From: Enterocloster asparagiformis
Lineage (GTDB): Bacteria; Bacillota; Clostridia; Lachnospirales; Lachnospiraceae
Reading direction: 5' to 3'
NCBI GenBank assembly: GCA_018380885.1
Contig: JAGZSY010000005.1
Coordinates: forward strand, 124,001 to 188,000
Length of the DNA stretch: 64,000 nucleotides
This document shows, one piece after another, positions 45,059 to 53,976 of the stretch. The notes beneath the pieces are model-generated. The model did no database searches. It was not told where the DNA came from and was given only the letters and a program-made list of their open reading frames with translations. How positions within the stretch are numbered: position 1 is the first letter of the stretch; each line of letters starts with the position of its first letter. A program made the position numbers and the translations under genes.

Positions 45059-46924
45059 TTATTCGATCTCATCCCCGTTTTCATCCAGGTACGCGCTGAC
45101 AAGCGCCACCTGGCGCTGGGTTTTGACCTCCAGCAGGCCGAAGTCCGTCAGTTTCAGGCTGGGGGAAACCGGCAGGCACAGGGTGGACATGGACATGATC
45201 TCATTGTTGTTTTCATATCCCAGCCTTCTCATGGCCTCCCGCACCCGGCCCAGCTCTGCGGCCAGCGCCTCCACCGGTCCGTCGCTTATAATTCCGCCCA
45301 CCGGCAGACCGGCCTCAGCCGTCACCCGTCCGTCCTCAGCCGCCACATACCCTCCCTGCATCTCCAAAACCCTGTTCTGGGCCGCGCACATATCCTGCGC
45401 GTCGGTGCCCAGCACCAGAAGATTGTGGCTGTCGTGGGACCAGGTGGTCGCAGCCGCGCCCCGCTCTTTGAACGCGCCCTCAACCAGGCCGTAGGAAATA
45501 TTGCCGTTCTTCCCATACCGCTCAAAGAGCGCCGCCAGCGTCAGCCCCGATCCCTGCCAGCAGATTTCCCCATCCTTCACCGGAAGGGTGCGGGTCACCT
45601 GCTCCGTGAACGTGCCGAAGGTCCTTATCTTCATCACATTCACCCGGACAGCGGCGCAGGGGCGTTTTGCCCTCAGCACAAAATCGCCCGGCTCCGCCTT
45701 TTTACAGTGGACGGAACGATAGAAATGCGGGAGAAATACGGCCGCGCAGCAGTCCCCGGCAGCGCTCCCGATCACAGCGGCCCCTGATTCTTTGCTGGCA
45801 TCAAGGTCCGCCCCTCCGCTGCCAATTACACCGCCCCCCGCGTCCCCGCCGGACGCTCCTCCGTCCTTGCGGGATTTTGCTCCGCTCCATGCGCCCGCTG
45901 CCTTCTCCGCCTCAAACACGCATTTCCCGCTCTTAAACACCGCCTCGGGCGCAAAGGACTCCAGATCATTTAACACCACAAAATCCGCCAGCTTCCCCGG
46001 ACCGATCATCCCCCGGTCGTCCAGATGCATCCTTCTGGCCGGGGTAAAGGTGGCGCAGTAGATGGCCTTCTCCACCGGCATCCCGGCCTGCACCGCGGTC
46101 TCCACAATCCGGTTGAGCTGGCCCCGAAGCAGACGGTCCGGCATGGTGTCGTCAGTCACCAGCGCCACGTTCTCATACAGTCCGTTTTCGCAGACCGCCT
46201 TCACCACGTCCTCTGTCAGGGACTTTAACTGCAATTCCAGAAACATGCCCAGGTCCGTCTTTTCCAGCACGGACTCCGGCGTCTGCTGGGTGTGATCCGC
46301 GTCCACGCCCTCGTAGATAAACCGGCAGAGATCTTCCCCGGACAGCGCCGGGCAGTGCCCCTCGATGCGCATGTTGCGGTCCGTCTCCCGGCAGCACCGG
46401 ATCAGGCGTTTGATCAGCGTGTCCCCGTCCCCGGTCAGGTCCTTAAAATTCATCACCTCGCCCAGGCAGAGCACCCGCCCGTCCTGCGCTAAGCGCCTCA
46501 CCTCCGTCTCGCCCATAAACCCGCCCGCGGTCTCCAACTGCTCGTTGGTGGCCGGAACGCTGGAGGGAATGGCGTAGAAAATGTCCTGGGGCGTTCTCTG
46601 TGCCATAAAGCACAGAATGCCCTCCATCCCGAACACGTTGGCGATCTCGTGGGCGTCCGCCACCACCGTGGTCACCCCGTAGGGCAGGGTAATCCGTGAA
46701 AACTCCTGTGGATATGTCATGGAACTTTCAATGTGCATGTGGATATCCACCAGCCCCGGGATCAGATATTTCCCCGTCCCGTCCACCTCTCTCACGCCCG
46801 GATATGAAATTGCAGGGGAAACGCAATAAAAGCTCTCCCCTGCAACCGCCACATCCCGCTTCTCAAAACACTGCCGGTAGGTCATAAAGACCCTGGCGTT
46901 TTTAATCACGAAATCAGCTCTCAT
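45059..46924 (-). CDS. ade: Adenine deaminase
   Basis: Metal-dependent deaminase of 621 residues converting adenine to hypoxanthine. Family features: LIPGLVDIHMHIESSMTYPQEFSR (HxH metal site and SSM motif), VTTVVADAHEIANVFG, GLGEVMNF-like LCLGEVMNFKDL, IEGHCPALSGEDLCRFIYEGVDADHTQQTPE, and ALVTDDTMP. The C-terminal domain has WSHDSHNLLVLGT. Residues about 341-393 are a Gly/Ala/Ser-rich insertion between the barrel and the C-terminal domain that raises the length above the usual ~570-600. It is encoded between the transporter binding protein and the amidohydrolase. AAGGAAG precedes the start. Confidence 0.95.
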   Translation of the reverse strand: MRADFVIKNARVFMTYRQCFEKRDVAVAGESFYCVSPAISYPGVREVDGTGKYLIPGLVDIHMHIESSMTYPQEFSRITLPYGVTTVVADAHEIANVFGMEGILCFMAQRTPQDIFYAIPSSVPATNEQLETAGGFMGETEVRRLAQDGRVLCLGEVMNFKDLTGDGDTLIKRLIRCCRETDRNMRIEGHCPALSGEDLCRFIYEGVDADHTQQTPESVLEKTDLGMFLELQLKSLTEDVVKAVCENGLYENVALVTDDTMPDRLLRGQLNRIVETAVQAGMPVEKAIYCATFTPARRMHLDDRGMIGPGKLADFVVLNDLESFAPEAVFKSGKCVFEAEKAAGAWSGAKSRKDGGASGGDAGGGVIGSGGADLDASKESGAAVIGSAAGDCCAAVFLPHFYRSVHCKKAEPGDFVLRAKRPCAAVRVNVMKIRTFGTFTEQVTRTLPVKDGEICWQGSGLTLAALFERYGKNGNISYGLVEGAFKERGAAATTWSHDSHNLLVLGTDAQDMCAAQNRVLEMQGGYVAAEDGRVTAEAGLPVGGIISDGPVEALAAELGRVREAMRRLGYENNNEIMSMSTLCLPVSPSLKLTDFGLLEVKTQRQVALVSAYLDENGDEIE

Positions 46925-46936
46925 AAAATTCTTCCT

Positions 46937-47995
46937 TTAGTTGTTGATAGTGCGGTTCCAACGGTCGATCCAATCGTTTAACAGCGGGTTCACAAAGGAG
47001 TAGTCCAGTACCTTTGCGTTGGCCGCCTTGTCGCCGTAGGTCATGTTCTTGGCCTCGTCCTCGGTGAAGCTCACCTTGCTGTTGGTGGGAGCCTCGTTTA
47101 ACGCCTTGCCCGTCTTGGTCTGAAGCTCGGAGCTTAAGCGGTAGTTTAAGTACGCGTAGGCCAGCTCTTTGTTTTTACAATTTTTAGTAATGCTGATGGT
47201 GTTGAAATTGGCGTAGGTGATATCAGGAGTCACATAAACCAGGTCCGGGTTGGCCTGCTGGATGGTGGGTACGCCGAAATCGCCCACAATCGCCACCGCC
47301 ACCTCGCCGGAGGTGAACATATTGATCAGGTCCGAGGACTTGGCGTAGGTCTTTACCAGGTTGGGCTTTAACTCCGCCAGCGCGGCAAACGCGGCCTCGC
47401 CGTTGTCGCTCTTGATATCCACACCCGCGTGGTCGCTGGCCATGTAAACCATAGCCGGTCCGAAGGTGGTGGTGATCTCAGGGATGCTCACCATGCCCTC
47501 CAGCCGGGAATCCCAGAGATCGTCAAAGCTCTTGATCTCGAAGTCCACCACATTGGGGTTGTACATGATTCCGATGCTGTTGATGGTGTAGGCCACGCCC
47601 TGGCCCGCCTCGGCCATTGTCTTGGCCGCGGTGATCATATCCTTGGCGTTTTCGATCTTGCTTAAATCCACATCCTCGAACAGTCCCTCCGCGATTCCCT
47701 TGGCCGTCATGGCCTGGGACAACTCGATCACGTCGATGGAGGTCTCGCTGTCCGCGGACAGCTTGGTGTAGCGGTCATTTGCCCCGCCGGTCTCCGTGAG
47801 AATCTCACAGTTGAACTCCTGCTCAAAGGGCGCGTACACCTCCTCGGTGGAAATGTCCTCGCTCAGTCCAAAGGTGGACAGCACCAGCTTCTGCTTGGAA
47901 TCCCCCTTTGCCTGGGACTCCCCGGTGGAAGCCCCGCCGCCGCAGGCTGTCAGGGCCATGGTCGCACAAAGTGCCATTACAAGTGTTTTTTTCAT
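46937..47995 (-). CDS. ABC transporter substrate-binding lipoprotein (PotD-like)
   Basis: Extracellular binding protein of about 352 residues, family of spermidine/putrescine binders. The signal MKKTLVMALCATMALTAC ends in a lipobox. The mature protein begins KLVLSTFGLSEDISTEEVYAPFEQEFNCEI, and GIMYNPNVVDFEIKSFDDLWD is the usual hinge segment. ATG 47995 follows GAGGAGAACAG. Polyamine-binding acidic residues cannot be confirmed by eye, and the adjacent purine genes suggest the ligand may be a nucleobase-related or other cationic nitrogen compound. Encoded after the ATPase gene. Confidence 0.9.
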   Translation of the reverse strand: MKKTLVMALCATMALTACGGGASTGESQAKGDSKQKLVLSTFGLSEDISTEEVYAPFEQEFNCEILTETGGANDRYTKLSADSETSIDVIELSQAMTAKGIAEGLFEDVDLSKIENAKDMITAAKTMAEAGQGVAYTINSIGIMYNPNVVDFEIKSFDDLWDSRLEGMVSIPEITTTFGPAMVYMASDHAGVDIKSDNGEAAFAALAELKPNLVKTYAKSSDLINMFTSGEVAVAIVGDFGVPTIQQANPDLVYVTPDITYANFNTISITKNCKNKELAYAYLNYRLSSELQTKTGKALNEAPTNSKVSFTEDEAKNMTYGDKAANAKVLDYSFVNPLLNDWIDRWNRTINN

Positions 47996-48079
47996 CTCTG
48001 TTCTCCTCATTCTTTCATGTTTTTCATTGCATCTATTATGGCATGCGCCGCTTTAAAAAGGCGCGCCCTCATACATGAT

Positions 48080-49120
48080 TTACCGCCTCACCAGCACCAG
48101 CTTATCCTTGGGCAGATACAGCCGAACGGTCTCCCCTTCGCCGAACACGTGGGAGGTTTCCATATTGACCTTGATCACCCCGGCCGCGGTGTTCACCTCG
48201 TACTGGTAGCTCTTGCCCAGGAAGGTGCGCACGCCCACGGTGCCCTGGATCACATTTTCCGTCTGTCCGTCCCCGGCCAGGCGGATGTCGTCCGGGCGGA
48301 TGGTCCCGGCGTAGCGCTCCTCGTCACACTCCATGTCCACTTCAAACGTGCTATTATCCGCCGCCCGGTAGGTATTGGCGTTTACCCGCTCAAGCTCCAG
48401 GAAATTCTCAAAGCCGATAAACCGGGCCACAAACTCTGTGGCGGGCCTGCGGTAAATATTCTCCGGGGAGTCGTACTGCTCGATCACGCCGTTGTTCATC
48501 ACCGCTACCTTGTCGGAGATAGAAAAACACTCCTCCTGGTCGTGGGTCACAAACAGCGTGGTGATGCCCAGCTTCTTCTGCAGGCGCTTGATCTCCACCC
48601 GCATGGACAGGCGCAGCTTTGCGTCCAGGTTAGACAGCGGCTCGTCCAGAAGCAGCAGCTTGGGCTCAATCACCAGGGCGCGGGCCAGAGCCACCCTCTG
48701 GCGCTGGCCGCCGGACATCTGCTTGGGGAAACGGTCCTTAAATTCCGTCAGACCGCAGACCTCCAGAATGTCCGTCACCTTCTTGTCAATCAGGGCCTTG
48801 TCCATTTTCCGGGTGCGCAGGCCGAAGGCCACGTTGTCGTACACGCTCAGATGCGGGAACAGGGCGTAGCTCTGGAACACCAGGCCGAAATTGCGCTTGT
48901 GCACCGGAACCTTTGTCATGTCGTCCCCGTCCAGCGAGAAGGAACCGCCCTGGGGATCGATAAATCCGGCCACCACCCGCAGGGTCGTGGATTTTCCGCA
49001 GCCGCTGGGGCCGAGAAGGGACACCAGCTCGCCCTTCTCCACATCCAGGTTCAGCCCCTTTAAAATCTGTTTTTTCTTATCATAACTCACATCAATCTGA
49101 TTTAAACTCATGAAGGCCAT
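48080..49120 (-). CDS. ABC transporter ATP-binding protein (PotA-like)
   Basis: Cytosolic ATPase of about 346 residues. Walker A GPSGCGKST is near residue 40, the signature MSGGQRQRVALARAL near 135, Walker B LLLLDEPLSNLD and His switch FVTHDQEE follow. The C-terminal third is a TOBE regulatory domain typical of PotA/UgpC. ATG 49120 has GGGGAG seven bases upstream; other in-frame ATGs lie at 49126 and 49108. It energises the two permeases encoded just upstream. Confidence 0.95.
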   Translation of the reverse strand: MAFMSLNQIDVSYDKKKQILKGLNLDVEKGELVSLLGPSGCGKSTTLRVVAGFIDPQGGSFSLDGDDMTKVPVHKRNFGLVFQSYALFPHLSVYDNVAFGLRTRKMDKALIDKKVTDILEVCGLTEFKDRFPKQMSGGQRQRVALARALVIEPKLLLLDEPLSNLDAKLRLSMRVEIKRLQKKLGITTLFVTHDQEECFSISDKVAVMNNGVIEQYDSPENIYRRPATEFVARFIGFENFLELERVNANTYRAADNSTFEVDMECDEERYAGTIRPDDIRLAGDGQTENVIQGTVGVRTFLGKSYQYEVNTAAGVIKVNMETSHVFGEGETVRLYLPKDKLVLVRR

Positions 49121-49135
49121 GTTCATTCTCCCCTC

Positions 49136-49918
49136 TTATTTCGCCAGGGCCGCGATGCCCAGCGTCCTGTCAACAATTACCATGATAATCACCGTGGCCG
49201 CCATCAGCAGCACGGATACGGCGGAGACCGTCGGATCATAATTATATTCGATGTAGTTCATCAGCGTAGACGGGAAGGTGCTGACGCCCGGGCCGGATAA
49301 AAACATGGACACCGGTATATTGTTAAAGGAATTGATAAACGCCAGCATGAAGGCGGAGGAGATGCCCGAGGTCACATTGGGCAGAACCACCTTGAAAAAC
49401 GCCGCCCCCTTGGGACAGCCCAGGCTCCAGGCCGCCTCCTCCACGGAGAAATCAAACTGCTCCATGGAGGACCCCACCACGCGGATCACGTAGGGGAGCG
49501 TCACCATAAAATGTCCGGCCAGCAGGCTTGCGAACACCGGGATTCTCAGGTTCAGAATCAAAAACTGATACAAGATGAAGCCGATCACAATGCCCGGGAC
49601 AATGGTCGGGGACAGGAAAACGGATTTCAACAGCTGTTTTCCCTTAAGTCCGGACCTGGCCAGCGCGTAGGCCGCCGGGACGCCCACCAGCAGGGCGATG
49701 AAGGTCGCCAGAAACGCCACCTCAAGGCTGGTCAGAAAGGACCTGCGGAAGGATTTCAAGGCGAACACATTGGCAAACCACTTGGTGGAAAAGGAATCGA
49801 TGGGGAAGGTGATCGCGCTTCCGTCTCCGAAGGCCGTCACCGTGATGATGGCCAGGGGAATCATCAAAAATGCAAATACCAGAACTGCATACGCAGTGAG
49901 CAGCTTATTTTTACGCAT
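49136..49918 (-). CDS. ABC transporter permease (PotC-like)
   Basis: Membrane permease of about 260 residues and six helices. The EAA loop reads SVEEAAWSLGCPKGAAFFKVVLPNVTSG, the form found in PotC/YdcV proteins. ATG 49918, after AGAGGTGAGAACT, overlaps the stop of the other permease by eight bases. Confidence 0.94.
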   Translation of the reverse strand: MRKNKLLTAYAVLVFAFLMIPLAIITVTAFGDGSAITFPIDSFSTKWFANVFALKSFRRSFLTSLEVAFLATFIALLVGVPAAYALARSGLKGKQLLKSVFLSPTIVPGIVIGFILYQFLILNLRIPVFASLLAGHFMVTLPYVIRVVGSSMEQFDFSVEEAAWSLGCPKGAAFFKVVLPNVTSGISSAFMLAFINSFNNIPVSMFLSGPGVSTFPSTLMNYIEYNYDPTVSAVSVLLMAATVIIMVIVDRTLGIAALAK

Positions 49919-50744
49919 AGTTCTCACCTCTTCTGTCCAGTCTCGCGGCCAGCGCGTTAAAGCCCTTGATCACGGCCAGCGTCACAATAATCATGATAAA
50001 CGCGATCACCGAGGCCCCGGTCCAGTCGCTGACGGACATGGCCCGCTGGTAAATCAATGTCGCCATCACCATGTTGGAGTTTCCACCCAGCAGCTGGGGT
50101 GTGGTGTAGGCGGTCAGCGTCCCCGTGAACACCAGGATACCGCCCACGATGATGCCCGGCAGGCTCATGGGAAATACCACCTTCATAAACGCTTCCATCC
50201 GGGCCGCGCCCAGGCTCTGAGCCGCCTCCATCATGTCGTCGTCGATGTTCTCCATCACGCCGGTCACAGTCACGATCATCAGCGGAAGAAATAAGTAGAT
50301 GGAACCGATGATGATGGCGAAATCCGTGTACAGCAGCTTCATGGGCTTGTCCACCACATTCAGAGCCGTCAGAAGCCGGTTGACGATCCCGTTGCTGCCC
50401 AGAATGTTGATCCATGCAAAGCTGCGGATCACGGAGTTGGTCATCATAGGGAAAATAGAAGCGGCCAGCAACAGCCCTCTCCACTTCTTGTGGCAGCGGC
50501 TGATAAAGTACGCGGTGGGGATTCCGCCCACCATACAGACCGCTGTGGTGATCACCGCGATTTTCACCGTGCGCAGGAATATTTTCAGATAATACTCATC
50601 CTTGAAAAATTCCACGTAGGACTGAAATGGGTAACCTCCGGAAAAAATACTCGGCGCCAGCACCCGCAACAGGGGGATGGCAAGGCACACCAGCAGAATA
50701 ACCAGGCCGGGCACCAGCATGATCCATGCACTGCTCTTCTTCAT
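49911..50744 (-). CDS. ABC transporter permease (PotB-like)
   Basis: First gene of the transporter-deaminase operon, about 277 residues. The N-terminal helix is WIMLVPGLVILLVCLAIPLL and the EAA loop DDDMMEAAQSLGAARMEAFMKVVFPMS. ATG 50744 lies 10 bases after GGAG; the GTG at 50753 is too close to that site. The gap before it holds the promoter shared with the divergent LysR gene. Confidence 0.94.
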   Translation of the reverse strand: MKKSSAWIMLVPGLVILLVCLAIPLLRVLAPSIFSGGYPFQSYVEFFKDEYYLKIFLRTVKIAVITTAVCMVGGIPTAYFISRCHKKWRGLLLAASIFPMMTNSVIRSFAWINILGSNGIVNRLLTALNVVDKPMKLLYTDFAIIIGSIYLFLPLMIVTVTGVMENIDDDMMEAAQSLGAARMEAFMKVVFPMSLPGIIVGGILVFTGTLTAYTTPQLLGGNSNMVMATLIYQRAMSVSDWTGASVIAFIMIIVTLAVIKGFNALAARLDRRGENYA

Positions 50745-50998
50745 GATTTTCACACTCCATGCTGTTAAATATTTATTAATCTTCCTTATTTAACTGTTTA
50801 CTATTATTATAAAAAGTAATATAATAGACGTCAAATATATAAATTCTATATTTTTTATGCAGTAAAGCTATTTGAGGCTGCTTATTTACAGTTTCTGCAA
50901 AAATATGGGTGTTTTTGTAAAATCTCGTCGTTATCTGGGCCCCCAATTTCTCCGGTCCCCGACGTGCGCCTCCCGCCCCGGCAGAAAGGAGCATTTCC

Positions 50999-51925
50999 AT
51001 GGAATTAAAAGAAGCACGCTATATACTGGCCATCGCCAGGCACAAGAGCATCGGCAAAGCCGCCGAGTCCCTGTTCATCTCCCAGCCCTCCCTGAGCAAA
51101 TACTTAAAGAACCTGGAGGACCGCCTGGGCGCTCCGCTTTTTAACCGCAGGGACAGCGGCTATTTTCCCACCTACCTGGGCGAGCGCTACCTGCACTACG
51201 CGGAGCGCATCGTGGCCTGCGGCGACGAGTGGAACCGTGAGTACGACGACATCTCCCACCGGGAGCGGGGCCGTCTAAACATCGCCATCCCCATCATGCT
51301 GGGCAGCACCCTGATCCAGCCCACCCTGACGGAATTCCACAGCCGCTATCCATACGTGACCATGAACATCATGGAGGAGGTAAACTTTGTGGCCGAAACC
51401 AGCTTAAAAAGCCACAGCACCGACCTCACCTTTTATAATGTCCACGAGTTTCCAAAATTATTGGACTATCAGGTTCTGAGGGAGGAAGAAATTGTGCTGA
51501 TCCTCCCGTCCGGCCATCCGCTGGCGGAAAAAGCGCAGCCAAAGCCCGGTTTCCGCCACCCTTGGATCGACTTAGCGCTGCTGTCCGAAGAAAACTTCAT
51601 TCTGCTCTACCCGGACCAGAATACCGGCGGGATCGCCCTGAACCTGTTTGGGGAATACGGCATAAATCCCCCGGCGCTCCTTCACACCCGCAACAGCGAG
51701 ATGTCCATCAAGCTGGCCATGGACGGTCTGGGAGCCGCCTTCGCCCCCGAGAGCTATTTCCGCCAGGTTGCCCGCGAGCACCAGGTGGGCGCCCTCTGCC
51801 TCTCCGTGGGCGCCAGGCCGGTGCTGACCACCACCATCGCCGCCTATCAGAAAAACCGGTACCTGCCGCAGCATGTGAAGGATTATATTGAGATTGTGCG
51901 GGATTACTGCGCAAATATCTTATAA
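50999..51925 (+). CDS. LysR-family transcriptional regulator
   Basis: Regulator of 308 residues, with HTH SIGKAAESLFISQPSLSKYLKNLEDRLG (residues 17-44) and a LysR substrate domain beginning GRLNIAIPIMLGSTLIQPTL near residue 90. It is divergent from the Pot-type transporter, adenine deaminase and amidohydrolase operon, which it presumably controls. The start follows AAAGGAGC. Effector is unknown; a purine intermediate is a reasonable guess. Confidence 0.92.
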   Translation: MELKEARYILAIARHKSIGKAAESLFISQPSLSKYLKNLEDRLGAPLFNRRDSGYFPTYLGERYLHYAERIVACGDEWNREYDDISHRERGRLNIAIPIMLGSTLIQPTLTEFHSRYPYVTMNIMEEVNFVAETSLKSHSTDLTFYNVHEFPKLLDYQVLREEEIVLILPSGHPLAEKAQPKPGFRHPWIDLALLSEENFILLYPDQNTGGIALNLFGEYGINPPALLHTRNSEMSIKLAMDGLGAAFAPESYFRQVAREHQVGALCLSVGARPVLTTTIAAYQKNRYLPQHVKDYIEIVRDYCANIL

Positions 51926-51946
51926 ACTGATGCCGTGAAAACGTTA

Positions 51947-51984
51947 AAAGGCCTTCCGGACCATATTTCATCCGGAAGGCCTTT
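51947..51984. terminator. Bidirectional terminator, lysR / nucleotidase
   Basis: AAAGGCCTTCCGGA (51947-51960) and TCCGGAAGGCCTTT (51971-51984) form a perfect 14-bp stem between convergent stops. Confidence 0.85.
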
Positions 51985-52004
51985 GACTTATGTATACAAT
52001 ATTC

Positions 52005-53831
52005 TTACTGAATGGTAATCCGTCCCTGCCCTGCAGGGTTGGCGTACTCTGCGCCCACGTTTCCTCCCAGCCGTTTGATATACCCGGCCAGGATATCCAC
52101 GTCCACCATCACCTCGTCCTTCAGCACATTGCTGTCCTTGAACATAGCCATGCCGTCGCCGCCGGACTTCAGCATGTAATTGTGGGAAGCCACGGTGTAG
52201 GTACCCGCCGGGTCAAGCGGCTGTCCGCCCACCATGATGTCCTTCACCCGGTATGCGCCGCTTACGCCGGTGAAATTGCCCTTGTCGTCCAGCGTCACGC
52301 TGGATTTCACGGAGGTGTCGATGGTGTAGGTCATACCGGACACCTGAAGGAACCCGCCGTTTTCCTCCGGGCAGTTTCTGGATGCCATTTCCAGCGCGTC
52401 CTTGATCTGCTGCCCCTTCACTTCCACCACGCAGCCCATATTGCCAAAGGGGAACACGGCCAGGGCGTCGTTGAAGGTAATGTTTCCGGCCTTTATTCCG
52501 GTCCGCACGCCGCCGCCGTTGGACAAGCCGATATCCGCGCCCAGCATCACCCGGTAAGCGTCTGCCGCCAGATCGCCCATGTTCGTCTCAGCGCTTCTGA
52601 CCGCCCGCTCTCCCGTGGCCGCATTGTTCACCGTCAGCTCTGCATCCGTGTGTCCAATCACTGTCTTTAACGTCTCGTCGTACTTCGCCTGAATATTCTT
52701 AATCAGCTGGTTGGTCCCGAAGTCCAGCGCCTTGCCGTCCTCCACCACGCAGCTGCCGGGAATCACAATGCTCAGCCCCACAGGCAGCACGTTGGGATCG
52801 CTCAGCTTGTTCAGATTGTGGTTGTAAATGTCGATCCACCGGTTCTGGTCGCCGAGTTCTCTTGCGGCAATCCTGCTGAGGGAGTCGTTTTTCTGCACCG
52901 TATAATCCCTGGCCGTGTCCTGGGCCGGAACCTTGTCCACCAGCTCGGTGGTGATGGTTCCGTCCGTGCGGATTGTCAGCTTGCCGATATTCTTTAACTT
53001 GGTGCCGGTCTGGGTCAGCGGCACGTCCTTTCCATCCGCATTTTTCACAGTCTTGCCCGGCACCGTCTCATGGGAATGGCCGTCAATCACCGCGTCGATT
53101 CCCCTGGTATTTTTAACGATGTTGTCGGAGCTCCAGCGGTCCGTGGTGCCGTTCTCGCCCAGATGACCCACCAGAATCACGTAGTCGGCTCCAGCGCCCT
53201 TGGCCGCGTCCACTGTGGCCTGAATCTGATTGTACAGGCCCTGGCCGCTCTCGTCCTCGCAGAATCCGTAAATATAATTTCCCTGGGAATCCTGGAAATA
53301 CGCGGGCGTGGACTTGGTAAAGCTCTCCGGCGTAGTCGCGCCCACAAACGCCACCCTGGTGTCCCCATATGTAAACATCCGGTAAGGCTCAAACACCGTG
53401 GTCCCGGCCGCCAGATTCATAAAGTTGCAGGACGTGTAGCCGCAATTCAGCTGTCCGGCCAATTCCATGAACCGCCCCATCCCATAGTCGTACTCATGGT
53501 TCCCGGGGATGGCGAAATCATAGCCCACCTTGTTCATTATCTCGATGATATAGCCGCCGTCCGAGATTGTCCCGATGGGCGCGCCCTGAACGGCATCCCC
53601 AGCGTCAACCAGCGTCACATAGGGCGTGTCCTGCAGCATCTCCTGTTTGTAGAGCGCCAGGCCGGCGTAGCCGATGTTGTCGTCCACACCGCAGTGTACG
53701 TCGTTGGTGTACAGAACTACAATGTCATGATCCGCGGCAAAGGCGGCAAAGGAACTGCCGAAGGCAAGGGACATGGTCATCAGCAGCGCCAGCCACAGAG
53801 ACAGCATTCTCCGCTTCTTACTACAATTCAT
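52005..53831 (-). CDS. Secreted 5'-nucleotidase / UshA-type metallophosphatase with internal LysM
   Basis: Exported enzyme of 608 residues. It would strip phosphate from nucleotides or sugar nucleotides outside the cell. Signal peptide residues 1-33 end AAFAA. The metallophosphatase domain has YTNDVHCG (44-48), VDAGDAVQG, PGNHEYDYG (110-117), GHLGENG and DGHSHE (250-255). A LysM module (about 309-359, YTVQKNDSLSRIAARELG...VIPG) is inserted before the C-terminal 5'-nucleotidase domain (LSNGGGVRTGI, FPFGNM, FLQVSGMTYTID). The LysM should tether it to peptidoglycan. ATG 53831 follows AAAAGGAGG; the frame upstream lacks a signal. It may feed purines to the neighbouring deaminases. Confidence 0.93.
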   Translation of the reverse strand: MNCSKKRRMLSLWLALLMTMSLAFGSSFAAFAADHDIVVLYTNDVHCGVDDNIGYAGLALYKQEMLQDTPYVTLVDAGDAVQGAPIGTISDGGYIIEIMNKVGYDFAIPGNHEYDYGMGRFMELAGQLNCGYTSCNFMNLAAGTTVFEPYRMFTYGDTRVAFVGATTPESFTKSTPAYFQDSQGNYIYGFCEDESGQGLYNQIQATVDAAKGAGADYVILVGHLGENGTTDRWSSDNIVKNTRGIDAVIDGHSHETVPGKTVKNADGKDVPLTQTGTKLKNIGKLTIRTDGTITTELVDKVPAQDTARDYTVQKNDSLSRIAARELGDQNRWIDIYNHNLNKLSDPNVLPVGLSIVIPGSCVVEDGKALDFGTNQLIKNIQAKYDETLKTVIGHTDAELTVNNAATGERAVRSAETNMGDLAADAYRVMLGADIGLSNGGGVRTGIKAGNITFNDALAVFPFGNMGCVVEVKGQQIKDALEMASRNCPEENGGFLQVSGMTYTIDTSVKSSVTLDDKGNFTGVSGAYRVKDIMVGGQPLDPAGTYTVASHNYMLKSGGDGMAMFKDSNVLKDEVMVDVDILAGYIKRLGGNVGAEYANPAGQGRITIQ

Positions 53832-53925
53832 ACGTTTCCTCCTTTTTTGTAAAATAATATGGATAGTTGCAAATATGCCCGGCCGCAGTCTCCATGCAGC
53901 CGATCCTATACCGACAGTATAATAC

Positions 53926-53972
53926 AAAAAGCAGGAATTGTGTATTAAATTTATCACATTTTCCTGCTTTTT
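53926..53972 (-). terminator. Terminator of the HExxH gene pair
   Basis: AAAAAGCAGGAA (53926-53937) and TTCCTGCTTTTT (53961-53972) pair perfectly. On the minus strand the T-run follows the stem. Confidence 0.8.
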
Positions 53973-53976
53973 ATAT

